NCBI GenBank assembly: GCA_002083825.1
Contig: DAZV01000026.1
Location: 248,001-312,000 of the forward strand
DNA from: Candidatus Sericytochromatia bacterium S15B-MN24 CBMW_12
GTDB taxonomy: Bacteria > Cyanobacteriota > Sericytochromatia > S15B-MN24 > UBA4093
Reading direction: 5' to 3'
DNA length: 64,000 nt
Below are positions 17,255 through 27,259 of the stretch, piece after piece (position 1 is the first letter of the stretch; each line of letters begins with the position of its first letter). The translations under genes were made by a program, and so were the position numbers. Under the pieces are notes generated by a model that saw only the letters and a program-made list of their open reading frames with translations, had not been told where the DNA came from and did not search any database.

Positions 17255-18949
17255 ATGGCCAACGCCTCGTTCAACCTGGATCATCTGCGCCAGGTGCACC
17301 GCGCCTGGAGCATCGGTGCGGCCGTCTTGCTCGTGGCGCTCTGGGCCGTGGGCCTGGCCGCCTCCTATCAGTACACCCTCAGGAGCGAGGAGGTCGAACT
17401 CCACCATCGCCGGCGTCAGCTCGAGACGAGCCTGATGGACGCGTCGCTGCGCGAGCGGGAGGCCCTGGGGGATCTGGTGCCGAGCTTCCTGGCCAATCAG
17501 CTCGCGCCTAACGATATCGCCCGCTTGAATCGCGAGCTGGCGCCCTGGTTCTCCGTGCTTGTCACCGACCAAGCCCATGTCCCGGCTTTCCTGCCGGACG
17601 AAACGCCGGAGGGCCCGGTCGGACGCCGCATGAAGCACTCGGTACGGGATGAACAGGGGAACTGGCGCACCTTCACCGTCCTGCTGCGCGAGGATGGATC
17701 CGCCCTTATCCTCGAGGCCAATCGCCGGGTATTGCTAGGCCCTTACCTGAAGTCCCGCTTCGAGGCGCTGCTCTTCGGTCCGGGCGCCGGCTATCAACTG
17801 CTGTCGCCGGAGGATGCCAGGTCCTGGTCGGACCGCGGTACCTCCTCTCCTCCCGGGCCGCCGGACTTCATGGCAATCCGGTCCGAGCGGGATCATTGGG
17901 AGTTCCTGGCCATGACGCGTTTCCTCTCGGAGCCAGGACCGCCATCTGGTGGGCGTTTCATGCCGCATGACGGGCCACCGCCGGGATCCCCCTTCCTTCC
18001 CGACGGTCCGCCGCCGCACCTGGACGGGCGGGGTTTCGGCCCGGGGATGGGGCCACCGTCAGAGGCCTCCCCGTTCCTGCTCGTGACCGTTCCCAAGTGG
18101 CCCATCCTGGCGGCCACCCTGCGAACGTTTGCGTTGTTGCTCGTCGCGATCGGCATCCTGGTGACCGCGCTGGTCTTCTCGCTGCGGACCGTCCAGCGCA
18201 AGATCGTGCAGGACCTGGCGCTCTCGCGCGCCAAGGCCAACTTCACGGCGATGGTCAGCCATGAATTGAAGACTCCCGTCACGGCCATCCGGATGTACGC
18301 GGAAATGCTGCGCGACGGCCTGATTACCGATGAGAAGGAGTCGAAGGAGTTCGTGGGGACGATCGCGAGCGAGGCCGTGCGCCTCCAGCGCCTCATCGAG
18401 AACCTCCTCGAACTCGGCAAGGTTGAGTCGGGGAATCGCCGCTTCGCGCTGGAGCCCATGCCCCTGGACGTCCTGCTCTGCGAGGCGGTGGAGCGCGCGC
18501 AGTCCGGGAATTTCGGAGCCGGCTCGGTCCGAATCGTGCCGCCCCCTTCGGGATCGCGGGTCCTGGTGGATCGGGACGCGGCCACCCAGGCCCTGGCCAA
18601 CCTGGTCCACAATGCGCTGAAGTATGGCGGAAGCCTGCCGGAGGTCGACGTGGAGGCCATCGCGGCGGGCGAGCGGGTGGTGGTCGAGGTGCGCGATCGC
18701 GGCCCCGGCATCGCGCCGGAGCACCGCGAGCGCATCTTCGCCCCCTACGTGCGGCTGGAGAATGAGGAGACGCGCACCAGCCAGGGCACGGGCCTCGGGC
18801 TCGCGCTGGTGAAGGCGTACGCCGAGGCTCTGAGGGGCTCGGTGGAGGTCATGGATCGCCCCGGGGGCGGCAGCGTGTTCCGGTTGTCGCTGGTGGGGGT
18901 CACGGAAGGAGACGCGCTTGAACGCGAAGCTTTTGATCGTCGAGGATGA
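17255..18949 (+). CDS. Membrane sensor histidine kinase with His/Pro/Gly-rich periplasmic segment
   Basis: A 564-residue kinase. TM1 spans about residues 19-38 and TM2 about 283-310, leaving a periplasmic sensor of some 240 residues whose last part (about 226-270) is a low-complexity His/Pro/Gly/Asp run (MPHDGPPPGSPFLPDGPPPH). The cytoplasmic part has the HisKA box MVSHELKTPVTA (His near residue 335), N box NLVHNALKYGG, G1 VRDRGPGI and G2 GTGLGLALVKAY. No HAMP domain is evident between TM2 and HisKA. Its end overlaps the start of the response regulator by about 30 nt, so the two are co-translated. The low-complexity stretch looks suited to metal binding, which is inference. Confidence 0.9.
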   Translation: MANASFNLDHLRQVHRAWSIGAAVLLVALWAVGLAASYQYTLRSEEVELHHRRRQLETSLMDASLREREALGDLVPSFLANQLAPNDIARLNRELAPWFSVLVTDQAHVPAFLPDETPEGPVGRRMKHSVRDEQGNWRTFTVLLREDGSALILEANRRVLLGPYLKSRFEALLFGPGAGYQLLSPEDARSWSDRGTSSPPGPPDFMAIRSERDHWEFLAMTRFLSEPGPPSGGRFMPHDGPPPGSPFLPDGPPPHLDGRGFGPGMGPPSEASPFLLVTVPKWPILAATLRTFALLLVAIGILVTALVFSLRTVQRKIVQDLALSRAKANFTAMVSHELKTPVTAIRMYAEMLRDGLITDEKESKEFVGTIASEAVRLQRLIENLLELGKVESGNRRFALEPMPLDVLLCEAVERAQSGNFGAGSVRIVPPPSGSRVLVDRDAATQALANLVHNALKYGGSLPEVDVEAIAAGERVVVEVRDRGPGIAPEHRERIFAPYVRLENEETRTSQGTGLGLALVKAYAEALRGSVEVMDRPGGGSVFRLSLVGVTEGDALEREAFDRRG

Positions 18950-19610
18950 GCCGGTCCTGCTCACGGGCCTGGAGGCGCTGCTGCGCACCCGCCGGTACCA
19001 GGTCGAGACGTCCGCTCGTGGTGATGAGGGCCTGGAAAAGGCGATGCAGGGCGATTTCGACCTCGTGCTGCTCGACGTGATGCTGCCTGGCCTGAGCGGC
19101 TTCGACGTCCTCAAGCGGTTGCGCGAGCAGGATTGCGAGGTGCCGGTCATCCTGCTGACGGCGCGGGGCGACGAGATGGATCGGGTGCTGGGCTTCGAAC
19201 TGGGGGTGGACGACTACGTCACAAAGCCCTTCAGCCCCATGGAGCTGCTCGGCCGGGTCGCCGCCGTGCTGAAGCGGGCACGACCCGTGGAGAAGAAGCC
19301 GCAGGACGCCTCGGTCCTGCGTTTCGGTCCGGTCGAGGTCGACCTCGAACGCTATGCGGTGTCGGGCGCTCCGGACGCCGAGATGCCGGCCAAGGCCTTT
19401 GACATCCTGCGGGCTCTGGCACGCACGCCCGGAAAGGCGGTCAACCGCAACGACCTGATGGATGCCGTCTGGGGTGCGGATGAATTCCTCAACGAGCGGA
19501 CGCTGAACAACCTGGTCGGGCGGATCCGGGCGGTGATCGAGGGGGACCCGCGGTCGCCTTCTTTCCTCAAGACCATCCATGGGGTCGGCTACCGCCTGGA
19601 TCTCGGCTGA
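18918..19610 (+). CDS. OmpR/PhoB family response regulator
   Basis: A 230-residue regulator that starts at TTG 18918, five nt after GGAGA and inside the kinase gene's 3' end. The receiver domain shows LLIVEDEP (acidic pair), the phospho-acceptor Asp53 in LVLLDVMLPG, the conserved Thr in VILLTARG and Lys in DDYVTKPFSP. The C-terminal winged helix ends with RTLNNLVGRIRAVIEGD and IHGVGYRLD, typical of OmpR/PhoB. It should bind tandem sites on DNA when phosphorylated by the adjacent kinase. Targets are unknown; the neighbouring EF-hand gene is an obvious candidate. Confidence 0.92.
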   Translation: MNAKLLIVEDEPVLLTGLEALLRTRRYQVETSARGDEGLEKAMQGDFDLVLLDVMLPGLSGFDVLKRLREQDCEVPVILLTARGDEMDRVLGFELGVDDYVTKPFSPMELLGRVAAVLKRARPVEKKPQDASVLRFGPVEVDLERYAVSGAPDAEMPAKAFDILRALARTPGKAVNRNDLMDAVWGADEFLNERTLNNLVGRIRAVIEGDPRSPSFLKTIHGVGYRLDLG

Positions 19611-19760
19611 TCGTGGGGACTTCCGTTCGTCCCTGATACCCTTCGGCGAACCCATCGGCTCACGCTGGCTGAATACCGGTTCGACGCCTAGAATAAGGGG
19701 AGCGCAGCGATGCGCCCGTCGCCATGCAAGTTTCAAGAACCGAAGTCAGGAGATGTCGCA

Positions 19761-20174
19761 ATGCAATCAGTTCTGAACCCTTACATCAGCTTCAAGGACG
19801 ATGCCCGCGAGGCCATGGAATTCTACCAGACCGTATTTGGCGGCAAGGTCGAATTCAAGACCTTCAAGGAATTTCATGCCTCGGAGGATCCCTCCGAGGA
19901 CGACAAGATCATGCACTCCATGCTCCAAGCCGACAACGGCATCAGCTTCATGGCCGCCGACACTCCTAACCGCATGGAATACAATCCCGGTGCCCGTATC
20001 AGCATGACGCTCAGCGGCGACAATACCGAAGAACTCACGGGCTACTTCGACAAGCTGTCGGCAGGCGGCACCGATGTCATGCCGCTCAACCAGGCCCCGT
20101 GGGGAGCCTCCTTCGGCATGTGCGTCGACAAGTTCGGCGTGACGTGGATGGTGAATATCGCCGGCACGAAGTAA
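19761..20174 (+). CDS. VOC (glyoxalase-fold) protein, PhnB/YjdN-like
   Basis: A 137-residue vicinal-oxygen-chelate protein of the PhnB/YjdN type. It opens with LNPYISFKDDAREAMEFYQTVFGG, has DKIMHSMLQADNG in the middle and ends with APWGASFGMCVDKFGVTWMVN, all in the usual order. The start ATG 19761 has AGGAG eight nt upstream; an extended open frame before it is not supported. Such proteins are soluble dimers, often of unknown substrate despite annotation as glyoxalase or demethylubiquinone methyltransferase. Confidence 0.87.
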   Translation: MQSVLNPYISFKDDAREAMEFYQTVFGGKVEFKTFKEFHASEDPSEDDKIMHSMLQADNGISFMAADTPNRMEYNPGARISMTLSGDNTEELTGYFDKLSAGGTDVMPLNQAPWGASFGMCVDKFGVTWMVNIAGTK

Positions 20175-20203
20175 CCGGAAACACCGCCAAACTAGCACAA
20201 AGG

Positions 20204-20236
20204 ACGAAGTGGCCGCGCCTCGCACGGCCACTTCGT
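20204..20236. terminator. Hairpin between convergent genes (bidirectional terminator candidate)
   Basis: A perfect 12-bp stem, ACGAAGTGGCCG / CGGCCACTTCGT with a 9-nt loop, begins 30 nt after the VOC stop and lies on the exit side of mnmG. No long T-run follows on either strand (CTTTGTGCTAGTTT on the minus side), so efficiency is uncertain. Confidence 0.55.
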
Positions 20237-20414
20237 CATGGAGTAGTGGGACTCTTCGATCGGCCGATCGGGCCTCAACATGCTGCTACGCAGGGGGATA
20301 ACGTTATCGGCCGGGACTTCACTTATCAGCATGCCTCTATCTCCCGGGATTTCGATCGATTGGTCCGTCGTGGACGTCATGAGGTTTCCCCGAGGGATGG
20401 ACAAACGCGGGGCA

Positions 20415-22376
<1,962 letters not shown>

Positions 22377-22414
22377 TATATCTCCCCGGGCTTTCAGGGC
22401 AATGCGATCGCCCG

Positions 22415-22450
22415 CAAAAAGAGGCAGGCCCCTCATCGCGAGGGGCCTGC
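22415..22450 (-). terminator. Minus-strand intrinsic terminator just upstream of mnmG
   Basis: On the minus strand a 10-bp perfect stem (GCAGGCCCCT / AGGGGCCTGC, 7-nt loop, 22424-22450) is followed by CTCTTTTTG. It therefore ends a leftward transcript that starts to the right, in the AT-rich spacer, about 40 nt before the mnmG start. It may also act as an attenuator in the mnmG leader. Confidence 0.7.
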
Positions 22451-22826
22451 AATGCTACCGGGGTTTTGGACCATCGGATGATTGAGCCAGAGATCAGTTG
22501 CTCTCGGCAATTGTACTTAAGTCCTCACCGGGTAGGCTTACGCTTTCAATCAGTACGTCATATCCTTTTAAAGAGCCACCTTTCTATTCGATAGAACCGA
22601 AAGCAGTCTAAAAAAGGTCCTCCTTTCCGGATTATCACGGAAAAATACTGATAACAGGGAAGAAACATCGGCCACTTCGAGGGGCCTGTTCTCTGAGCGG
22701 CTTATTTGGCTCGCTCCGCGTCGTTTCTCTCCAAGAATCATATACCCAGGGATCCCGAAATATCGTGGGATCGATTCAATTTTTTGATTTTTTTTGAACC
22801 GGCTCGGCAAGCGGCTTTGAGCCGCG
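22451..22826. other. AT-rich intergenic region, candidate non-coding RNA locus
   Basis: About 375 nt with clearly lower GC than every neighbour and no convincing gene. Each end carries a terminator: a leftward one at 22415-22450 and a rightward one at 22751-22795. Since no protein gene lies between them, one or two small RNAs could be transcribed here. I tested it by eye against tmRNA, SRP RNA and RNase P signatures without a match. A small dyad, TTATCA / TGATAA (22634-22656), lies inside. Confidence 0.45.
22751..22795 (+). terminator. Plus-strand intrinsic terminator with long T-runs
   Basis: GATCCC-N10-GGGATC forms a 6-bp stem, followed within 7 nt by two T-rich tracts (ATTTTTTG and ATTTTTTTTG). 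No rightward gene precedes it, so it implies a rightward transcript from inside the AT-rich spacer. Confidence 0.6.
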
Positions 22827-22855
22827 TTGACAAGCGTTGGGGGTTGGCTTAGAGT
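22827..22855 (+). promoter_or_regulatory. Promoter of the iscS-ygfZ genes
   Basis: TTGACA (22827-22832) and TAGAGT (22850-22855) are separated by exactly 17 nt. Transcription would begin near 22862, about 37 nt before the iscS start codon. The TTG in the -35 also opens a longer reading frame, but translation from inside the promoter is impossible. Confidence 0.65.
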
Positions 22856-22898
22856 GAAAGGGTCAAATCAGACCTTTCTTGTCGGGTTTACCGCTTTA

Positions 22899-24062
22899 AT
22901 GATTTACCTCGACCATCACGCCACCACCCCCGTCGACCCTCGGGTCCTCGACGCGATGCTCCCCATGTTCTCGACCCACTTCGGCAACGCCGCCAGCCGC
23001 AACCACGCCTTCGGCTGGGCCGCCGAGGAAGCCGTGGAGCAGGCGCGAAGCCGGGTTGCGCGGTTGATGGGCGTCACCGCCAAGGAGATCGTCTTCACCT
23101 CCGGCGCCACCGAATCCATCAACCTCGCCCTCAAGGGAGCCGCCGACATCTACGGCCCCAAGGGCCGGCATCTCGTCACCACCGCCGTCGAACACAAGGC
23201 CACCCTCGACACCTGCGCCCACCTCGAAACCCTCGGCTACCGCGTCACCGTGCTCGGAGTCGACGCGCACGGCCGGATCCGCCCCGAGGAACTCGCTGAG
23301 GCCCTGACCCCCGAGACGATCCTCTTTTCCTTGATTCATGGCAACAACGAGGTCGGCACCCTTCACGACCTCGCGCCGCTCGGCGCGATCTGCCGATCGC
23401 GGGGAGTGCTCTTCCACGTGGACGCCGCCCAAACTTTCGGAAAGGTCCCCATCGACGCCGATGCGATGGCCATCGATTTGCTCTCGGTTTCCGGCCACAA
23501 GCTCTACGCCCCCAAGGGCGTCGGCGCCCTCTACGTCCGTCGCAAGAATCCGCGCGTTCGCCTCGCCCCCCAGATTCACGGCGGGGGCCACGAGCGCGGC
23601 CTGCGCTCGGGAACCCTCAACGTCCCCGGCATCGTCGGCCTCGGGAAGGCCTGCGAGGTGGCCATGGCCGAGATGGACGAGGAAGCCGCGCGCGTCTCGG
23701 CCCTCCGCGATCGCCTCTACCACGGCCTCCTGGCCGCCCTGCCCGGCGTCGCGCTCATCGGTCATCCCCAGGAACGCCTGCCCGGAAACCTCAACGTCGC
23801 CTTCGAGGGAGTCGCCGGCGAGAACCTCATGAGCGGCTTCGTCGAGATAGCCGTCTCCTCCGGATCGGCCTGCACCTCCGCCAGCCTTCAACCTTCCCAC
23901 GTGCTCACGGCCATGGGCATCCCCGCCGCCCTGATCCATGGCTCGATCCGCTTCGGAATCGGCCGCGGCACGACCGAAGCCGAGATCGATCGGGCCCTGG
24001 AAATCGTCATCGCGCAGGTTCGCAAGGTCCGACAGGGCATGCCCCTCGAGCCCGCCCGCTGA
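22899..24062 (+). CDS. iscS: Cysteine desulfurase, IscS type
   Basis: A PLP enzyme that removes sulfur from L-cysteine and carries it as a persulfide for Fe-S clusters and thiolated tRNA. The 387 residues include MIYLDHHATTPVDPRVLDAM, TSGATESINLALKG, AVEHKATLDTC (stacking His), HVDAAQTFGKVPID, the PLP lysine in VSGHKLYAPKGVGALY, and the catalytic Cys in SSGSACTSASLQPSH, whose extended form marks the IscS class. The start ATG 22899 fits the family's N-terminus, although its ribosome site is weak. It is followed by YgfZ, itself an Fe-S factor. No iscU or iscA lies nearby. A second desulfurase lies 4 kb away. Confidence 0.93.
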   Translation: MIYLDHHATTPVDPRVLDAMLPMFSTHFGNAASRNHAFGWAAEEAVEQARSRVARLMGVTAKEIVFTSGATESINLALKGAADIYGPKGRHLVTTAVEHKATLDTCAHLETLGYRVTVLGVDAHGRIRPEELAEALTPETILFSLIHGNNEVGTLHDLAPLGAICRSRGVLFHVDAAQTFGKVPIDADAMAIDLLSVSGHKLYAPKGVGALYVRRKNPRVRLAPQIHGGGHERGLRSGTLNVPGIVGLGKACEVAMAEMDEEAARVSALRDRLYHGLLAALPGVALIGHPQERLPGNLNVAFEGVAGENLMSGFVEIAVSSGSACTSASLQPSHVLTAMGIPAALIHGSIRFGIGRGTTEAEIDRALEIVIAQVRKVRQGMPLEPAR

Positions 24063-24090
24063 ATCCCGCCCCTGACCGAAAGGATTCGCC

Positions 24091-25197
24091 ATGCCCCGCA
24101 CCCCCTTCCATGATGCCGAAGCGACCCTCGGGGCCACCTTCGACGCGGTCGCCGGCTGGCAGATGCCCCGACGTTTCGCCTCCCTGGCGACCGAGGTGGA
24201 AAACGCCCGACAGCACGGCGGCATCGTCGATCTCTCGAACTGGAGCAAGCTCAAGCTCAGCGGAGCGGACGCCGCCGCCTTCCTTCACAACTACACCACC
24301 CAGGATATCAAGTCCCTGCGCGAGGGCGAAGGCGTCCAGACGGCCGTGACCACCTGGAAAGGGACGATGATCGACCACGTCTTCGTCTACCGGCTCGAGG
24401 ACGGCCTGCGCCTGATCGGCCACCCGGAAACGGCGCCGGCGATTCAGGGCGCGCTTGAAAAGTACCTCTTCGGAGTGGACGTGGAGATTGCCGACCTCAC
24501 CGAGGAGCGCGGCATGCTCTACGTCTTCGGTCCCCAGGCCGCCTCGATCATGGAAGCGGCCGCCGGCGAGCCGCTCGCGGACTTGCCGATGCATGCCTCC
24601 CGCCTGGTCGCGCTCGACGGTGCCGACGGCATGGTGGCCCGGACCTGGCCGCTGGGGGGAGACGGCTTCATGGTCCTGATTCCCTCGGACCAGGCTCTGC
24701 CGGCTTTCGAGGCCGTTCGTTCGGCGGCCGCGGCGCAGCAGACGGGCTTCATCGGCTCGGAGGCGTTCGATCTCCTGAGGATCGAGGCAGGCATCCCGAC
24801 CTTCCCGCAGGAAATCAACCAGGAGCGCAATCCCTGGGAGGTGAGGCTCGCGGATTCCGTTTCGATGAACAAGGGCTGTTACCTGGGTCAAGAGGTCATT
24901 GCACGGCTCGCCAACTACCGGAAGGTGCAGCGCCATCTGGTAGGGTTGAGTCTGACGGGGCCGGCGGAAGCGGGCCTTTCGCTGGTCGACGAGAACGGCA
25001 AGACCATCGGCCTCCTCACCAGCGTGGCCACGGCACCGGACGCGCTTCACCCCAGGGCGCTGGGCTTCGTCAAGGCGGACTGGGCCACGGCGGGCCGGAA
25101 GGTGCGGGTCGGCGATACCTCCGTGGTGGCCGAAGTTCAAGACTTGCCGTTCTGGAAGGGCCTGGGGGGTGGTGGCATCCCCCCCCGCCACGGTTGA
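24091..25197 (+). CDS. ygfZ: Folate-binding protein YgfZ (GcvT-like)
   Basis: A 368-residue GcvT-fold protein. VDLSNWSKLKLSGADAAAFLHNYTTQD and GEGVQTAVTTWKGTMIDHVFVYR (each only partly quoted by families) match the aminomethyltransferase fold, and MNKGCYLGQEVIAR contains the invariant K-G-C-Y-x-G-Q-E signature that defines YgfZ/IBA57. Known members assist assembly or repair of particular 4Fe-4S enzymes using folate. It begins 28 nt after iscS, presumably in one transcript, which fits a shared Fe-S role. Confidence 0.9.
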   Translation: MPRTPFHDAEATLGATFDAVAGWQMPRRFASLATEVENARQHGGIVDLSNWSKLKLSGADAAAFLHNYTTQDIKSLREGEGVQTAVTTWKGTMIDHVFVYRLEDGLRLIGHPETAPAIQGALEKYLFGVDVEIADLTEERGMLYVFGPQAASIMEAAAGEPLADLPMHASRLVALDGADGMVARTWPLGGDGFMVLIPSDQALPAFEAVRSAAAAQQTGFIGSEAFDLLRIEAGIPTFPQEINQERNPWEVRLADSVSMNKGCYLGQEVIARLANYRKVQRHLVGLSLTGPAEAGLSLVDENGKTIGLLTSVATAPDALHPRALGFVKADWATAGRKVRVGDTSVVAEVQDLPFWKGLGGGGIPPRHG

Positions 25198-25220
25198 GAT
25201 GAAGTAGAGAAGGATCCCTC

Positions 25221-25598
25221 ATGAAGCATCGAGTCGTTTGGTTCAAGGAACTGGTGGCCGGCATCCCCGTGGGCGCGGGCGAGCTCGCCGAGGACACCCT
25301 CAACGCATGGGACCTGGCCGAGGTCTTGCGCCTGGAGTTCGGCATCAACATGGAGGCCTACGTGCCGGTCGTCGATTCGCTCGACGAGCTCGACCCCGCG
25401 GACCTCTGCAGCCCCGAGCGCGCTTTGGAGATCGTCTCCGCGGAGCGGCTGGACGCCATCCGGGACCTGACGGTCAAGATCAAGGATCGCTACGGCATGC
25501 CGCGAGAGGTCAAGGGATCCGAGGTGGCATCCTGGCTGGAATCCTACCGGGAGCTGTGGCGTCAGGGGTACTCCGTCGTCAGGACGGCGAGCGAGTAA
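25221..25598 (+). CDS. Hypothetical acidic protein (125 aa)
   Basis: A 125-residue soluble protein with an acidic, helix-rich composition (ELAEDTLNAWDLAEVLRLEF, VKGSEVASWLESYRELWRQG). I do not recognise a family. It begins 23 nt after ygfZ with AGAAGGAT before the ATG and is followed by a good terminator, so it is very likely the third gene of the iscS-ygfZ operon. A role in Fe-S or sulfur metabolism is guilt by association only. Confidence 0.72.
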   Translation: MKHRVVWFKELVAGIPVGAGELAEDTLNAWDLAEVLRLEFGINMEAYVPVVDSLDELDPADLCSPERALEIVSAERLDAIRDLTVKIKDRYGMPREVKGSEVASWLESYRELWRQGYSVVRTASE

Positions 25599-25633
25599 TT
25601 TCTTCTCCGCATGTGGCGGCTAATGCTTGATTG

Positions 25634-25670
25634 ACCCGATCGGATCCCCTGGGGGAGCCGATCGGGTTTG
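25634..25670 (+). terminator. Intrinsic terminator of the iscS operon
   Basis: ACCCGATCGG / CCGATCGGGT (10-bp perfect arms, 25634-25643 and 25658-25667), with CCCC-TG-GGGG able to extend the stem inside, are followed by TTGACGTT. The hairpin lies 35 nt after the stop of the third gene. Confidence 0.65.
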
Positions 25671-25843
25671 ACGTTCAGGGGAGGGTTGTGGCGTCCGAGC
25701 GAGGTTTGGAGCAATGGAGCGACGATTGCCAACTTTCGGCCGACTGAATAGACTCCTGGCAGCAGAGCAAGAGCGAGCCCTTGGAAAGCTGGCCGAGCGC
25801 CCGCTACCCATCCGTCGGGCTCCCCTGCTGAGGAGGAATGATC

Positions 25844-27127
25844 ATGCAAAAGGTGCTGCGATTCGGCTCTCTCGGGCTGGCCGCGACGATCATGATAGCC
25901 GCCTGTGTCCCGGCGGCGACCGTCCCGCCGAGCCCTTCCCCCGGCAATCCTGCCATGCAAGACCTGCTGCAGCCGGCTGCAGGTGAGGAGGACGTCGATC
26001 CTGCGTTCCCCTCGGACGTACAGCCGCTTCAGACCGCGCCTTCGGCCCCTCAGCCGCCGGTCACCGTCAAGGATCAGGGGCTCGTCTTGCCCTCCGGCGA
26101 AAGCCTCACGATGGACAGGCTCTATCAGGATCTCCCGCCCTCGATTCCCCAGGACGAGGCCTCGCAGTGGCTCGCTCCCATGCCGGGAGCGGTTCCGCAG
26201 GGATTCGGGCAGCCTCTGACGGGGGCTCCGGGCCCCTTGGGGCCTGACGGCTACGGGGCCTTTCCCGGCGCCATTCCCGACCTTCTGACCTACAACGCTC
26301 TGGCGCGCTGTCTCTACTTCCGCTATCAGAACTTCTACGTGCCCTATTTCCTGGTCGGCAACGCCTACTTCCCGTATGCCTACTCGCCCTACTACGATGA
26401 CGCCCTGAGAGGCCTTTACGCCTACCCGTTATTCTACGGCTACGGCAACTACTGCTATCCCTACACCTTCCTGTCGTCGCGCTACCGTTACGGCTACCTG
26501 GACTGGGAGTACTACTGGCCGAGCTACCGCTCGCGCTATTCGCACCGTCGCTACCAGGATGATTTCCGGTCCTACCGGCGGAACTGGAACTCTGGAAACT
26601 TCCGGGGCTGGCTCACGGAACGGCGTCGGGATCGAGCGAGCGATGGCTGGCGCGAGCGGTTCCGCTCGAATCGGAAAGACCAGCCCCATGGGGGTCGTCC
26701 GAACATGGGTCCTGGAGAACGGCCCCACGGCGATCGCCCGAACATGGGTCATGGAGAACGCCCCCATGGCGATCTCCCGAACATGGGTCAGGGGGAGCAT
26801 CCCCGAGCCGATCGCCCCCGCGTTGAAAAAGGTGAACGTCCGAGTCGGGGCCAGGACGGTTCCGAATGGAAAGGGCGACATGGCGACGGCGAGCGGCCCG
26901 ACGTTCAGCGCCCGGAACGTCGGGAGCGGCCGGTCCGGACGGGAGAATCCAAGCAGCACCGGGGCGAGGAATACCGAGGAAAGGGCCGGCATGCTGCCGG
27001 CGAGCGAGGCGAGATCCGTGAGCGCCACGGCGAGCAGCAGGCCTCCCGTGGCGAGCGAAAACGGCATGCCGCTCAGGACGGCAAGCGCGGTGAAGGCCGG
27101 CGAGGCGGGCGCGACGAGCAGGACTAG
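25844..27127 (+). CDS. Tyr-rich/Arg-rich repeat lipoprotein
   Basis: A 427-residue secreted lipoprotein of unknown function. The signal ends at IMIAACVPA. The central part (about 150-230) is extremely rich in Tyr and Phe, with YFPYAYSPYYDD and YGYGNYCYPYTF. The C-terminal half is Arg/Gly/His/Pro-rich and includes three 13-residue repeats of the form NMGxGExPxxDxP. Two ATGs are close together: GAGGAGG lies one nt before ATG 25838 but seven nt before ATG 25844, so the latter is chosen. Another Tyr-rich lipoprotein with the same design sits at 49851-50453. A surface or matrix component is possible; no enzyme domain is visible. Confidence 0.78.
   Translation: MQKVLRFGSLGLAATIMIAACVPAATVPPSPSPGNPAMQDLLQPAAGEEDVDPAFPSDVQPLQTAPSAPQPPVTVKDQGLVLPSGESLTMDRLYQDLPPSIPQDEASQWLAPMPGAVPQGFGQPLTGAPGPLGPDGYGAFPGAIPDLLTYNALARCLYFRYQNFYVPYFLVGNAYFPYAYSPYYDDALRGLYAYPLFYGYGNYCYPYTFLSSRYRYGYLDWEYYWPSYRSRYSHRRYQDDFRSYRRNWNSGNFRGWLTERRRDRASDGWRERFRSNRKDQPHGGRPNMGPGERPHGDRPNMGHGERPHGDLPNMGQGEHPRADRPRVEKGERPSRGQDGSEWKGRHGDGERPDVQRPERRERPVRTGESKQHRGEEYRGKGRHAAGERGEIRERHGEQQASRGERKRHAAQDGKRGEGRRGGRDEQD
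26702..26818 (+). repeat. Three tandem 39-bp coding repeats
   Basis: Three imperfect 39-bp units start at 26702, 26741 and 26780, each beginning AACATGGGTC and encoding 13 residues of the NMG-GE-P-D-P pattern. Such tandem units can change copy number by slippage, so the protein length may vary between strains. Confidence 0.8.
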
Positions 27128-27259
27128 ATAGGGCTCTCGTTCAGGGCCTTGAACCTTCGATTCGAGGCGACCTTCGTAGCTCAAAGTGACCATGGCGCGC
27201 TCCCAGGCGAAGTCCTGCGAGCGCGTCATTGTCACTCAGCCATCATCGGGTCCTCGGTT

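Noticed and set aside
22568-22810. 80-aa minus-strand frame in the AT-rich spacer
   Set aside because: Lys/Arg-rich without recognisable features and overlapping a terminator and promoter for other transcripts.
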